Shown here in pieces: positions 45,801 to 53,043 of a stretch of DNA of 64,000 nt. How positions within the stretch are numbered: the stretch's first letter is position 1; the number at the start of each line of letters is the position of its first letter. The stretch spans positions 1,054,001 to 1,118,000 of the forward strand of contig NZ_JABAIA010000002.1 in assembly GCF_012641275.1 (NCBI RefSeq), written 5' to 3'. A program made the translations under genes and the position numbers. Below the pieces are notes generated by a model. The model saw nothing but the letters and a program-made list of their open reading frames with translations, was not told where the DNA came from and did no database searches. The stretch is from Chitinophaga varians. Its GTDB lineage: Bacteria; Bacteroidota; Bacteroidia; Chitinophagales; Chitinophagaceae.

Positions 45801-46097
45801 GATCTGCACTTTGCGCAGGAGTTCCATTTCTCGAAAGATCCTAACGGCCGGTTTATCACCTTCTCCGTTGACGTGATGAACTTCACCAACCTGTTGAACA
45901 AAAACTGGGGCAGGGCCTATTTTTCTCCCAACACGTTCAACTCTACCGCCAGCGTGGGCCTGACACCGGCTTTCCCGGCGAAACAGAACCCGGGCAACTA
46001 TCCTGTATACCAGTACGAAAATCCGGGCAAGCCCTACGCGATAGACTTTTTTAACTCCCGTGCGCAGGTGCAGCTCGGGATGAGATATTCATTCTAA
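42825..46097 (+). CDS. Oar-like TonB-dependent receptor
   Basis: A 1090-residue outer-membrane receptor, signal ending at GGYAQ. It has an N-terminal carboxypeptidase-regulatory-like domain (about 27-115) and a plug with MPTISRSITDITKLVPQ, SRTNAVSMDAIEDMQVYLAPFDVKIG-type motifs and GGSINAVTRSGTN. The barrel ends in QLGMRYSF. The PTISRSITD and DVKxGNFTGGSINAVTRSGTN patterns are those of Oar-type receptors. In Myxococcus, Oar is needed for secretion of the PopC protease, so this class may handle proteins rather than glycans. There is no STN domain and no SusD. Confidence 0.83.
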   Translation: MKQVFYIILLLPLLLMMAPGGYAQETNGAWSGRITNGKQEQLPGVTVLAVHLPSGTKYGTVTGADGRYYLPGLRIGGPYSITVSMMGMETQSRDGFTVRLGEPLQLNFVLADKGKQLSEVEVKATRAGAKANTFGAGQHISRLQVANMPTISRSITDITKLVPQGSKDNSFAGTNFRYNNVTIDGAINNDAIGFSPSMGGITGSSGMPGSSTRTNAVSMDAIEDMQVYLAPFDVKIGNFTGGSINAVTRSGTNKVTGSIYGFGRNAAITGKDKAGHLGKMDKDFYDYQAGVRVGFPIIKNKLFFFTNEEITHRRDPAQLLAGSQETAHILSTKDAEDIRNATIARYGKDVDPGTAGAYNAWSKSVKFFNRLDWNINDQNQLSVRNNTIRSSAMNMDRDQQDFRFSSMAYEQTNNQTSTVAELKSRFNNRLSNSLIIGYTTVHDKRDPSSNPALPQVQIMGRAPGTTIYWGTDREASIFNMKQRTIEVTDNLTLRRGRHTLLFGTHNEFYHIDYGFVNSWNGRVDYLSIDDYLNNVPYRVRGSYNFTNNSRDYILANPEARFNVNMLSAYVQDEIQVTEKLKLIPGVRADYTMLPNAPALSEQTRNAYTDDYFGTTYAYTPLNRITNHYLNKVQVSPRLGFRYDWLGNQQLILRGGTGLFTGRIPFAWLAYAYYNNGINYGSFDQKADAKVFVPGTDAVKPGQNGISDFIAGNGTVINNRMAGKTQVDVIDNNFVMPQVWRTSLAVDYTTGNGYKFTVEGILTKTLKDVMFQQINIKDNPRYYGYDSTKQQPVFGGAVDPHFSNAYQLSNTRKGYRYSLTGSVNRNFPFGLYASLAYTYGQSKDVSNGIRNSMESNWQLNQALNPNNPGLAYSNFDIRHRLVLNLQYVRRWNTSWISTLSLFATAQSGSPFTYGIVNNSIQGLPQQVSLVYIPEAADAVKFFQDYTNKAGETVTAASQAAAFNDYIEEDKYLRSRRGQYTERNAGRTPWNVQADLHFAQEFHFSKDPNGRFITFSVDVMNFTNLLNKNWGRAYFSPNTFNSTASVGLTPAFPAKQNPGNYPVYQYENPGKPYAIDFFNSRAQVQLGMRYSF

Positions 46098-46099
46098 AA

Positions 46100-48289
46100 A
46101 TGATGACCATGAAATCATTGCTATATTTTTTATGCGGGCTGCTGTTGTTGACGGCCTGTAAAAGAAACCGGGATGAAGGGATGGACATACCGCCTTCCAT
46201 CACTTCTTTCTGGCCTAACAGCGGAAAGGCCGGTACTATCGTTACCATTAACGGCACCGGTTTTAACCGGAAAGACAACGAAGTGACGTTTAATGGGGCG
46301 ACAGCGACCGTGCTGGATGTAAACGACACGGTAATGACCGTACTGGCACCGGCCAGTGGCAGCAGTGGTAAACTGTCTGTTAAAACCAATGGCAAAGAGC
46401 TGGAAGCGGGTAGCTATACTTATCAGGACCTGAGTGTGCGTGGCGCCAGTCCGCTTAATGGTCCTGCCGGAACCAACGTAGTGATTTTGGGAGAAGGTTT
46501 CAGCAGCATCAATGCACCGGCCAAGGTGCTGGTCAACGGAAAGGAGGCCACCATCACGTCCGTGAACGACACCACGCTGATAGCTTCCGTCCCTGTATCT
46601 GCCGGCAGCGGCACTATCAAGGTGATGGTGGATGGAAAAGAGGTGAACGGTCCCGCGTTCCTGTTCCAGAATATCAGCAAAATCAAGCCACTGAAAGGTG
46701 GTAAGGGCACGCAAGTGACGATCACCGGTGAAGGCTTTAACGCGGTGGCGGCCAACAACGCCATCGCGTTCAATGGAAAAGCCGGTACCGTGATCAGCGC
46801 CACCACTACGCAATTGGTGGTGGCCACACCGGATGATGTGGCCACCGGCCCGCTGACGGTTACCATCAACGGGCAAAAAACTGTCGGCCCCGTGTTTACG
46901 GTGATCCCTCCTCCGGTACTGGCAACAGTAGCGCCTTTGAGCGGTCCGGCCGGAAAAGATGTGACCATCACCGGAGCTAACTTCAGCAGTGAAATTGATG
47001 AAAACAATGTGATGTTCAATGGAATTGCCGGCGTTGTAAAGCAGGCCACTGACAAGGAATTGCTGGTAACTATCCCTGTGGGCGCCGGAACGGGCAATAT
47101 GAAAGTATGGGTCAACGGGCAGGAAACAGGCGGTCCTCAGTTCAAGGAACAGAACCTTGGCGTAGCAAGCCTTTCGCCCGACAACGGGCTGGCCGGTACA
47201 ACCGTTACCGTTGCCGGTATAGGCTTCAGCACTAACCCTGCGGACAACATTGTGACGTTTAATGGCGTGCCTGCCACCGTGCTGAGCGCTACTGCCACTA
47301 CGCTCGAAGTGACAGCACCGGCCACGGTTTCCACTGGTACCGTCAACGTGAAGGTGAACAGCCTGGATGCTATCGGGCCCGTATTCAGACATGCCGGCGT
47401 GATGACGTTAGCCGGCGGACCCGGTACAGGTATGTTTGTAGGCACTACCGGATTAACGGGCGACCGGAACGGCAACCTGTATTTCCTGCAGGGGCAGCAG
47501 GTGCAGAAACTTTCGCCTGACGGTATCGTGAGCACCTATACAGGAGGCACGGTCAGCGCCCATCAGGACGGCCCGCTGGCCACAGCGCTCTTTCAGAATC
47601 CGCGAACTATCACTACGGATATCTATGACAATATTTATGTGTTGGAAGGTATCGGTCAGCGGAATTATGTCCGTAAAATCACGCCAGCCGGTAATGTAAC
47701 TACTGTGCTGACAATACTCGACAACCTGTCCGGCGCATTGGCGGTGGACAACAATGGGGCTATCTACGTGGGTAAGATGTACCAGGGGGTGTATAAAAGC
47801 GAAAGCAATGGCTCACTGACCAAGTTCAGTTCTTTCCCCCATACTGTTCCAGACAAGATGGCGCTGGACGCATTGGGCAACCTGTACTACGCAGGCGGTG
47901 ACTATAACAACCCATTCATCGTGGTGGCGCCTGCATCAGGAACGAGCAGGTATTTGTGCGGCAGTGTTTTTGAAACCGGGTTTGTCGATGGCAATGGGCC
48001 CGTGGCCCGCCTCGGCAGCCCGCTATGTACAGTCCTTGACCCTTCCACCGGCAATATCTTTTTTGTGGATAACATGAACATGTGTATCCGGTATGTTACC
48101 CCGTCCGGTACGGTAAAAACAGTAACCGGCGCCGGTGGTACTTTTGACTCCTTCAAAGCAGGATACAAAGACGGTACACTTACAGAAGCCTTATTCAAAA
48201 ACATGAACGGTATCCATGTGGACAGAAGCGGCAACATTTATGTGCTGGACCAGTACAACAATGCTGTCAGAAAAATATTCGTGAAATAA
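46100..48289 (+). CDS. IPT/TIG-repeat and NHL-propeller lipoprotein
   Basis: A 729-residue lipoprotein (MMTMKSLLYFLCGLLLLTAC; an ATG at 46109 is an alternative start). Five IPT/TIG immunoglobulin-like domains lie at about 32-112, 113-195, 196-275, 276-355 and 356-440, each with P..G..GT.VTI.G.GF and NEVTFNG-type strands. A C-terminal NHL/SMP30-like beta-propeller follows (about 445-729), with repeated VYVLE, NGAIYVGKM, NLYYAGG, NIFFVDN and NIYVLDQ blades. Such proteins are common beside SusC/SusD loci as surface glycan or protein binders. It ends the cluster, 2 nt after the Oar-like gene. Confidence 0.88.
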   Translation: MMTMKSLLYFLCGLLLLTACKRNRDEGMDIPPSITSFWPNSGKAGTIVTINGTGFNRKDNEVTFNGATATVLDVNDTVMTVLAPASGSSGKLSVKTNGKELEAGSYTYQDLSVRGASPLNGPAGTNVVILGEGFSSINAPAKVLVNGKEATITSVNDTTLIASVPVSAGSGTIKVMVDGKEVNGPAFLFQNISKIKPLKGGKGTQVTITGEGFNAVAANNAIAFNGKAGTVISATTTQLVVATPDDVATGPLTVTINGQKTVGPVFTVIPPPVLATVAPLSGPAGKDVTITGANFSSEIDENNVMFNGIAGVVKQATDKELLVTIPVGAGTGNMKVWVNGQETGGPQFKEQNLGVASLSPDNGLAGTTVTVAGIGFSTNPADNIVTFNGVPATVLSATATTLEVTAPATVSTGTVNVKVNSLDAIGPVFRHAGVMTLAGGPGTGMFVGTTGLTGDRNGNLYFLQGQQVQKLSPDGIVSTYTGGTVSAHQDGPLATALFQNPRTITTDIYDNIYVLEGIGQRNYVRKITPAGNVTTVLTILDNLSGALAVDNNGAIYVGKMYQGVYKSESNGSLTKFSSFPHTVPDKMALDALGNLYYAGGDYNNPFIVVAPASGTSRYLCGSVFETGFVDGNGPVARLGSPLCTVLDPSTGNIFFVDNMNMCIRYVTPSGTVKTVTGAGGTFDSFKAGYKDGTLTEALFKNMNGIHVDRSGNIYVLDQYNNAVRKIFVK

Positions 48290-48311
48290 AGGGGGATTGT
48301 TAAGCATAAGC

Positions 48312-48343
48312 GCCCTGTTGCCTGATGGCAGCAGGGCTTTTTT
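48312..48343 (+). terminator. Terminator at the end of the fasciclin cluster
   Basis: The stem GCCCTGTTGCC/GGCAGCAGGGC has a TGAT loop and one G-T pair, then T6. It lies 23 nt after the stop of the IPT/NHL gene. Confidence 0.93.
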
Positions 48344-48505
48344 ATTTTTTACACCGTTTACACCTGGTTAACGTTTGGATAAATCCGAAAGATTATTTTT
48401 GCTGCGCTTATCCTTCTGTTCAGTGGTGCATTACCTATGTGTTAGGTACCATTGGTTATAAATCAGGTTTTTATTGGCATTTCACTTTTTAAGCAGATAA
48501 TTTAT

Positions 48506-48513
48506 TAACTTTG
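48506..48513 (+). promoter_or_regulatory. -7 box for the toxin-antitoxin pair
   Basis: TAACTTTG fits the TAnnTTTG consensus exactly. It lies 15 nt before the GTG at 48528 or 63 nt before the ATG at 48576. No -33 TTG at the expected spacing is seen. The rest of 48344-48527 holds nothing recognised. Confidence 0.5.
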
Positions 48514-48527
48514 AACTTAACTTAAAA

Positions 48528-49013
48528 GTGAAGTATTTTAATTGCCGGTTGGTCGAATGGCTGACCGGGCCTCAAATGGTTGCGTTTACTTTTTTTGTCA
48601 ATGATGACACAATGAGTGAAACGGAGAAGTTTTATTCCAGGTTTGAAGGAAGCGAATTTGATGACAGTCTGCAAGTCATAACGACTGCTCTTGAAAAATT
48701 TACCATTTATGGTGCAAAGGAAGGCCGCTTTCGCCCGGAGGGCCCCATTCACGCAATTCCAACCAGGGAATCGGACATCAGGCTCTATTGCATACGATTA
48801 AATAAGAATTGTATCATATTGGGAAACGGAGGGATAAAGTCTTCTCAAAAAATTTCTGACAGCCCTGATTGCCTGCCGCATTGGAAACTATTGAAAAAAT
48901 TTGAACACGCATTTCGGGAGAAGATAAGGTGGGGAGAGTTAGGTTATGACAGGAACAATAAACTCATACCGAAGAATGGAGGAGATCTGGTAATATCATT
49001 TGAAGACCTATAA
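48528..49013 (+). CDS. HigB/RelE-like putative toxin
   Basis: A 161-residue cytosolic protein. The start is uncertain: GTG at 48528 has only a short leader, and the next in-frame ATG is at 48576. I kept the GTG because LVEWL in the N-terminus looks family-like. A core of RLYCIRLNKNCIILGNGGIKSSQKI fits RelE/ParE-superfamily toxins of the larger Bacteroidota kind, with basic and aromatic residues for RNA contact. It is 12 nt upstream of an XRE antitoxin, the toxin-first order of HigBA. The RNase activity is inferred. Confidence 0.65.
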   Translation: MKYFNCRLVEWLTGPQMVAFTFFVNDDTMSETEKFYSRFEGSEFDDSLQVITTALEKFTIYGAKEGRFRPEGPIHAIPTRESDIRLYCIRLNKNCIILGNGGIKSSQKISDSPDCLPHWKLLKKFEHAFREKIRWGELGYDRNNKLIPKNGGDLVISFEDL

Positions 49014-49025
49014 AACAAATCAGTT

Positions 49026-49334
49026 ATGGAAAAAAGAAGTCCCATATTTGACAGGGTCAGTAAAAGTACGCCCCCTGAGCTTAAAAGGAAAATAACCCAC
49101 TCGTTTGCTATCAGCGAACGGATTCTGGACATATTGGAATATCGTGGCATTTCGCAGGCGGAATTAGCCAGAATGCTCAGTAAGTCAGAATCTGAAATCA
49201 GTAAATGGATGTCGGGCGTTCATAACTTTACCAGCGAAACGATCGCTAAAATAGAAGTGGCCCTTGATGAAGATATATTAACCATTGCGCAGGGGTTCAG
49301 GCACAAGCCACTTGCTGTGAAGAAGAGGAAGTAA
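49026..49334 (+). CDS. HigA-like XRE antitoxin
   Basis: A 102-residue XRE-family protein. The helix-turn-helix (about 40-75) reads ILEYRGISQAELARMLSKSESEISKWMSG, and LALDED-type sequence follows. The N-terminal 30 residues are basic and may neutralise the toxin. It probably also represses its own promoter. It sits alone with the toxin between a terminator-bounded cluster and an ecotin gene. Confidence 0.8.
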   Translation: MEKRSPIFDRVSKSTPPELKRKITHSFAISERILDILEYRGISQAELARMLSKSESEISKWMSGVHNFTSETIAKIEVALDEDILTIAQGFRHKPLAVKKRK

Positions 49335-49386
49335 TTTCCAAACAATTCCACTTCCCGGCTGTTAACCTATCATAAAACGTTACTGT

Positions 49387-49848
49387 ATGAAACACATTAT
49401 TCTCCTGTTGCTGCTGTGGGGTGCCGGCATGACTGCTGTCCATTCACAGGACAAAGAGCTGAAACCATTTCCCAAAGCCTGGAAAGGCGTAGAGCGCTAT
49501 GTGATCCAATTGCCAGCCAAAGATACAGAAGACAATTACCAGGTGGAAATTATGGCCGGTAAAACCATGAAGGTGGATTGTAACCACCATGGACTGATCG
49601 GCAGCTGGGCTGCCAAAGATGTAAAAGGCTGGGGCTACACGTACTATCAGTACACCTCTGCCGGTAAGGTTAGATCAACGATGATGGCCTGTCCTGATAA
49701 AACATTGCAGGACAAATTTATTGCCGACACCAAACTGGTACGCTACAACAGCAAACTGCCAATTGTAGTGTACGTGCCTAAAGGTTTCTCTGTAAAGTAT
49801 AAAATCTGGGAAAGAGGCAACCAGGAGATGGATGCTGAAATCAAATAA
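49387..49848 (+). CDS. eco: Ecotin, periplasmic serine protease inhibitor
   Basis: A 153-residue exported ecotin. The signal peptide ends near AVHSQ. Family hallmarks: FPKAWKGVERYVIQLP, VDCNHHGLIGSW, GWGYTYYQY, STMMACPDK and RYNSKLPIVVYVPKG. C65 and C102 would form the disulfide that holds the reactive loop, and the P1 Met is M99 in STM-MAC, as in the Escherichia coli protein, so trypsin-, chymotrypsin- and elastase-like proteases are expected targets. The second protease-contact region (NGLxxxWxRGN-like) is less conserved. It is monocistronic, between the TA pair and a strong terminator. Confidence 0.95.
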   Translation: MKHIILLLLLWGAGMTAVHSQDKELKPFPKAWKGVERYVIQLPAKDTEDNYQVEIMAGKTMKVDCNHHGLIGSWAAKDVKGWGYTYYQYTSAGKVRSTMMACPDKTLQDKFIADTKLVRYNSKLPIVVYVPKGFSVKYKIWERGNQEMDAEIK

Positions 49849-49860
49849 GTATCTGTATTT

Positions 49861-49905
49861 AAAAAGCGAGGGGAGAGCACATTATGTGATCTCCCCTCGC
49901 TTTTT
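49861..49905. terminator. Bidirectional terminator between ecotin and GH43-like genes
   Basis: A perfect 16-bp inverted repeat (49861-49876 and 49890-49905) with A5 and T6 flanks and a 13-nt loop. It lies between convergent genes and can serve both. Confidence 0.95.
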
Positions 49906-49913
49906 TATGAAGA

Positions 49914-51674
49914 CTATTTTACCTCCACCGGTGCTGTCCGGGGAGATACCCCATTTTCATTGATAGCCTCAATGCTGTAATAGTAGGGCAGCTCTTTGTC
50001 CATCCCTTTGAAGGTATAGTCATTGGCGTTATGCACCATGATGCAGTTGTATAATTTGTCAGGTGCAATGCCAAAGTAGATATTATAGGCGTAGGCATTA
50101 TCTACCGGTTGCCACTTGATCCAGGCGCTGCGTTTATCCTTTTCCGTTCGAAGCACCACGAATGATTTTACGGAATCGGGAATGGGACCGTTGCCTTTAC
50201 CGAACACGCGCAGTCCGCTGACAGCGAATTTGCCACCAGGCATGTGAATGTTGACCAGCTTGATGTACCGGGCTTTTACCGGGTGGGAAAGCTCTACATA
50301 ATCGTGGGGCACATCGGTGCGGTTGTTGCTTTTGTCGACAAGCGTCTGCCATTTTTTTCCATCCTGTGAATAATAGATCACATACTGATGGTAGATGTCT
50401 GTCTGTTTGCCCAGAAAGGGGGCGTCCTGATCGGCGTAGTTGATTTGCACGGCGTGAACGGTACTGACTTCTCCGAGATCACTTTGCAGCCATTCGCCTT
50501 TGTTGCCGGTGGCGGCGCTCCAGTAGGTTTTGATGTTTTCATCTACGGCGTTGTTGGCGAGATAGCCGCCCAGGGTGGACGAAACGGTTACCGGTTTGTT
50601 GTAGTTGAGCAACATCCATCCGGTAAAGGTGTGGCTGTCGGTGTCAAAGGAACGGGTGTTGCTGCCTCTGTTGAGATAATGCGGGTAATCACCGAAGGCG
50701 GTGTTGCAATACATCACATCATCTTTATCAAAGCCGGCCGGCCAGAAACCGAGCCTTCTTTCAAAACTGTTTTTTACAGAGATAACCATTGTGGAGACGT
50801 GCCACCAGTTGCCTTTATTGTCCTGGAAAGTGCTGCCATGGCCTGCGCCACGGGCAAAGCCACCGGGCTTGAAGGAAAATGGGTTGTGGGCCTGAGGTGT
50901 AAAAGGGCCTAACGGGTTATCGGCTACTACCACCCCGTCGGCATAACCGCTGAACTCCGTGCCGGGGGCGCCGTATTGCAGGTAATATTTTCCATTGTGT
51001 TTGGTCATCCAGGCGCCTTCGATGAAAGGATCAAGGAAGGTATTGTCCATGTATTCTCCAAACCGCTGCCAGCCATAGCGCTGGTCTTCCAGGAGATACA
51101 GCTCTTTACGGGCGCCTTTCAATTGTAAAGTCTTACGGTCCACTTCTCCGCCGTACACCGGATAGCGATTGCTGCTGCCGTTGTACTGGTACAGTTTTCC
51201 ATCATCATCCAGGAAAAAAGCAGGGTCCCATCCACCAGCCTGAAAAGAATCTACGGCTTCTTTCCACTGGTTGCCTTTAGGGTCGGTGCTCATCCAGATG
51301 GGAAAATTGCTGCTATAGGTGGAGCCGAATACCATCATGGTGTCGCCCATGACCCATACGGCGGGTGCGCAGAGCTCATCATATACTTTGTGCCATGGCT
51401 TCAGAAATTTACGTGATACGAAATGCCACTGGCTCAGGTCCGGGCTCCACCAGTAACCCCACTGATTGGTGGAGAAGAGGTAATAGTCGCCTTTGTAGTT
51501 GACAATCACCGGATCTGCGGTGGCCCTGTGTTTGCCCCATTCGGTGAAGTTAGGAATGGGACAGTAGCCATAGTCCACATTAACAGGATTGCAGTAGGTG
51601 GTTTGTTGCGCGTAGGCTGATCGTAACAGCAGGCATGACAGCAGCGCTGTCAGTATACGTGGTAAATTCAGCAT
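49914..51674 (-). CDS. GH43-like glycoside hydrolase with discoidin-like and Fn3 domains
   Basis: A 586-residue exported enzyme, signal ending at SAYAQ. The five-bladed propeller of GH43 spans about 25-330. Catalytic candidates are D54 in ATADPVIV (base), D150 in GGWDPAFF (pKa modulator) and E219 in IEGAWM (acid). A discoidin-like F5/8 type C module (about 355-495, VNIHMPGGKF) and a C-terminal fibronectin-like domain (505-585) follow. GH43 enzymes cleave arabinose- or xylose-type linkages and related glycosides. It is the last gene of PUL B, 6 nt after the GH144-type gene. The exact subfamily is undetermined. Confidence 0.82.
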   Translation of the reverse strand: MLNLPRILTALLSCLLLRSAYAQQTTYCNPVNVDYGYCPIPNFTEWGKHRATADPVIVNYKGDYYLFSTNQWGYWWSPDLSQWHFVSRKFLKPWHKVYDELCAPAVWVMGDTMMVFGSTYSSNFPIWMSTDPKGNQWKEAVDSFQAGGWDPAFFLDDDGKLYQYNGSSNRYPVYGGEVDRKTLQLKGARKELYLLEDQRYGWQRFGEYMDNTFLDPFIEGAWMTKHNGKYYLQYGAPGTEFSGYADGVVVADNPLGPFTPQAHNPFSFKPGGFARGAGHGSTFQDNKGNWWHVSTMVISVKNSFERRLGFWPAGFDKDDVMYCNTAFGDYPHYLNRGSNTRSFDTDSHTFTGWMLLNYNKPVTVSSTLGGYLANNAVDENIKTYWSAATGNKGEWLQSDLGEVSTVHAVQINYADQDAPFLGKQTDIYHQYVIYYSQDGKKWQTLVDKSNNRTDVPHDYVELSHPVKARYIKLVNIHMPGGKFAVSGLRVFGKGNGPIPDSVKSFVVLRTEKDKRSAWIKWQPVDNAYAYNIYFGIAPDKLYNCIMVHNANDYTFKGMDKELPYYYSIEAINENGVSPRTAPVEVK

Positions 51675-51680
51675 GACTTA

Positions 51681-53024
51681 TTATTTCAGATGTGGACTGG
51701 TGAACTCCAGTTTCTTTAATCCCGCTTGTACTTCCGGGCAACTCATAAACAGCTTCCATAGTAATCCGCTGCGATAGTTTTCGATCATGCCTACGATAGG
51801 GCCCTGATCGATGGCGAGATAAGAGGTGGCGTACCATTGCTGCGTTTCATTGTAGGCATCGGTAAAGCCGTATTCGCTCCAGATCTTATTGCCCAGCTGA
51901 TAGTAGAAATGTTTAAGCGCCTGCATGGAATATTCCGGTGTGTAAGGGAAGGCAGACAAAGCGGCGGTAGGCGTGATGGTGCCGTGATCATTTTCGGGAG
52001 AATGGGCGTCGTAGCCGTTATAGGTATCGCTGGCGGTAAGGCCCCACGCGTTGGCGCCATAGCCTTTGAAGCCTTTCGGGTTTTGCACACAATACTCGCG
52101 GTTGATGAGCGTATGGTTTTTATTCTGTTCCCAGTAGTCGGCATAACGGTCTTTTAATCCATGCGGGTCGAGGCCCAGGAAGGAGTAGTGCGTAAAGAAC
52201 AGCGGTCCGCCGTAATCCATTCCCAGCGGCAGTTTGATCCCGAAGTAGGTACGGTCGTTGCGGAAATAGTAGTTGTTGGCCCATCCGTGATGGTACACGG
52301 ACGCTGGTATGGCATAGGTAGGAGAGGAGGCAGAGAGGATGTAGGTGATCAGACATTCGTTGTAGCCCCTGATTTCATGGTTCATGCTCCAGCCGTTGTT
52401 GGGGCTCCAGTGCCAGTAGAGCACGTTGCGTCCGTCCTGGGTGTACCAGTTCCATTCCGCTTCTCTCCAGGTCCAGTTGATTTTGTTGCGCAGCTCTTCT
52501 TCTTTGGGCGTGTCACGGTTGAAGTATTGGCGGGCGGTGAGCAATCCTTCAAAGAGGAAGGATGTTTCTACTATGTCGCCGCCATCGTCTTTGCGGCTGA
52601 ACGGAATTGTTTTGCCGGTAGCGCCGTTGAGCCAGTGCGGGAAGATGCCGTGGTAATGATCAGCTTTACGGAGGAAGTTAATTATTTTGAGCATTCTGTC
52701 TACGGCTGCTTCGCGGGTGATCCAGCCTCTTTCGGTGGCCACTACGATGGCCATGACACCGAAGCCGGTGCCGCCGGTGGTCACTACCTCATCACCATAG
52801 TCGAATGATTTGTTGCTGCGTTCGCGCGACATACCGGAAACCGGATGGGCGAAGTCCCAGAAATAACGGAAGGTTTGTTTTTGAACGAGGTCCAGCAGCG
52901 CGCTGTCGCTCAGGTTTTGCCGGATTTGCAGATCGGCTTTGATGGACGGTTGTTTTACCTGTGCCTGCCCGCCAAAGGCGAGCAGGCATATCAGGCATAT
53001 GACTGTTGATGTGATTTGTTTCAT
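51681..53024 (-). CDS. GH144/glycoamylase-family enzyme
   Basis: A 447-residue exported enzyme (signal ending GGQAQ) of the glycoamylase family that includes GH144 endo-beta-1,2-glucanases, first defined in Chitinophaga. The fold is an (alpha/alpha)6 barrel. Motifs: QTFRYFWDFAHPVSGMSRER, GGTGFGVMAIVVATERGW, DDGGDIVETSFL (D146, D147, D150, E153 as candidate active-site acids), NEIRGYNECLITYIL-like and YGFTDAYN. It probably hydrolyses a beta-glucan at the cell surface or in the periplasm. Some family members act on other glucans, so the substrate is inferred. It is 20 nt downstream of susD. Confidence 0.88.
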   Translation of the reverse strand: MKQITSTVICLICLLAFGGQAQVKQPSIKADLQIRQNLSDSALLDLVQKQTFRYFWDFAHPVSGMSRERSNKSFDYGDEVVTTGGTGFGVMAIVVATERGWITREAAVDRMLKIINFLRKADHYHGIFPHWLNGATGKTIPFSRKDDGGDIVETSFLFEGLLTARQYFNRDTPKEEELRNKINWTWREAEWNWYTQDGRNVLYWHWSPNNGWSMNHEIRGYNECLITYILSASSPTYAIPASVYHHGWANNYYFRNDRTYFGIKLPLGMDYGGPLFFTHYSFLGLDPHGLKDRYADYWEQNKNHTLINREYCVQNPKGFKGYGANAWGLTASDTYNGYDAHSPENDHGTITPTAALSAFPYTPEYSMQALKHFYYQLGNKIWSEYGFTDAYNETQQWYATSYLAIDQGPIVGMIENYRSGLLWKLFMSCPEVQAGLKKLEFTSPHLK

Positions 53025-53043
53025 GGCATGGTTTCGCTAACGA

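Noticed and set aside
44094..45827. A 577-codon open frame on the minus strand
   Set aside because: It lies opposite the Oar-like receptor barrel and has no family features; a shadow frame.
46130..47392. A 420-codon open frame on the minus strand with internal repetition
   Set aside because: The repetition mirrors the five IPT/TIG repeats on the plus strand; it is antisense to a real gene.
46232..47400. Short DNA repeats possibly from a repeat array
   Set aside because: They are explained by the repeated IPT/TIG domain codons within one protein.
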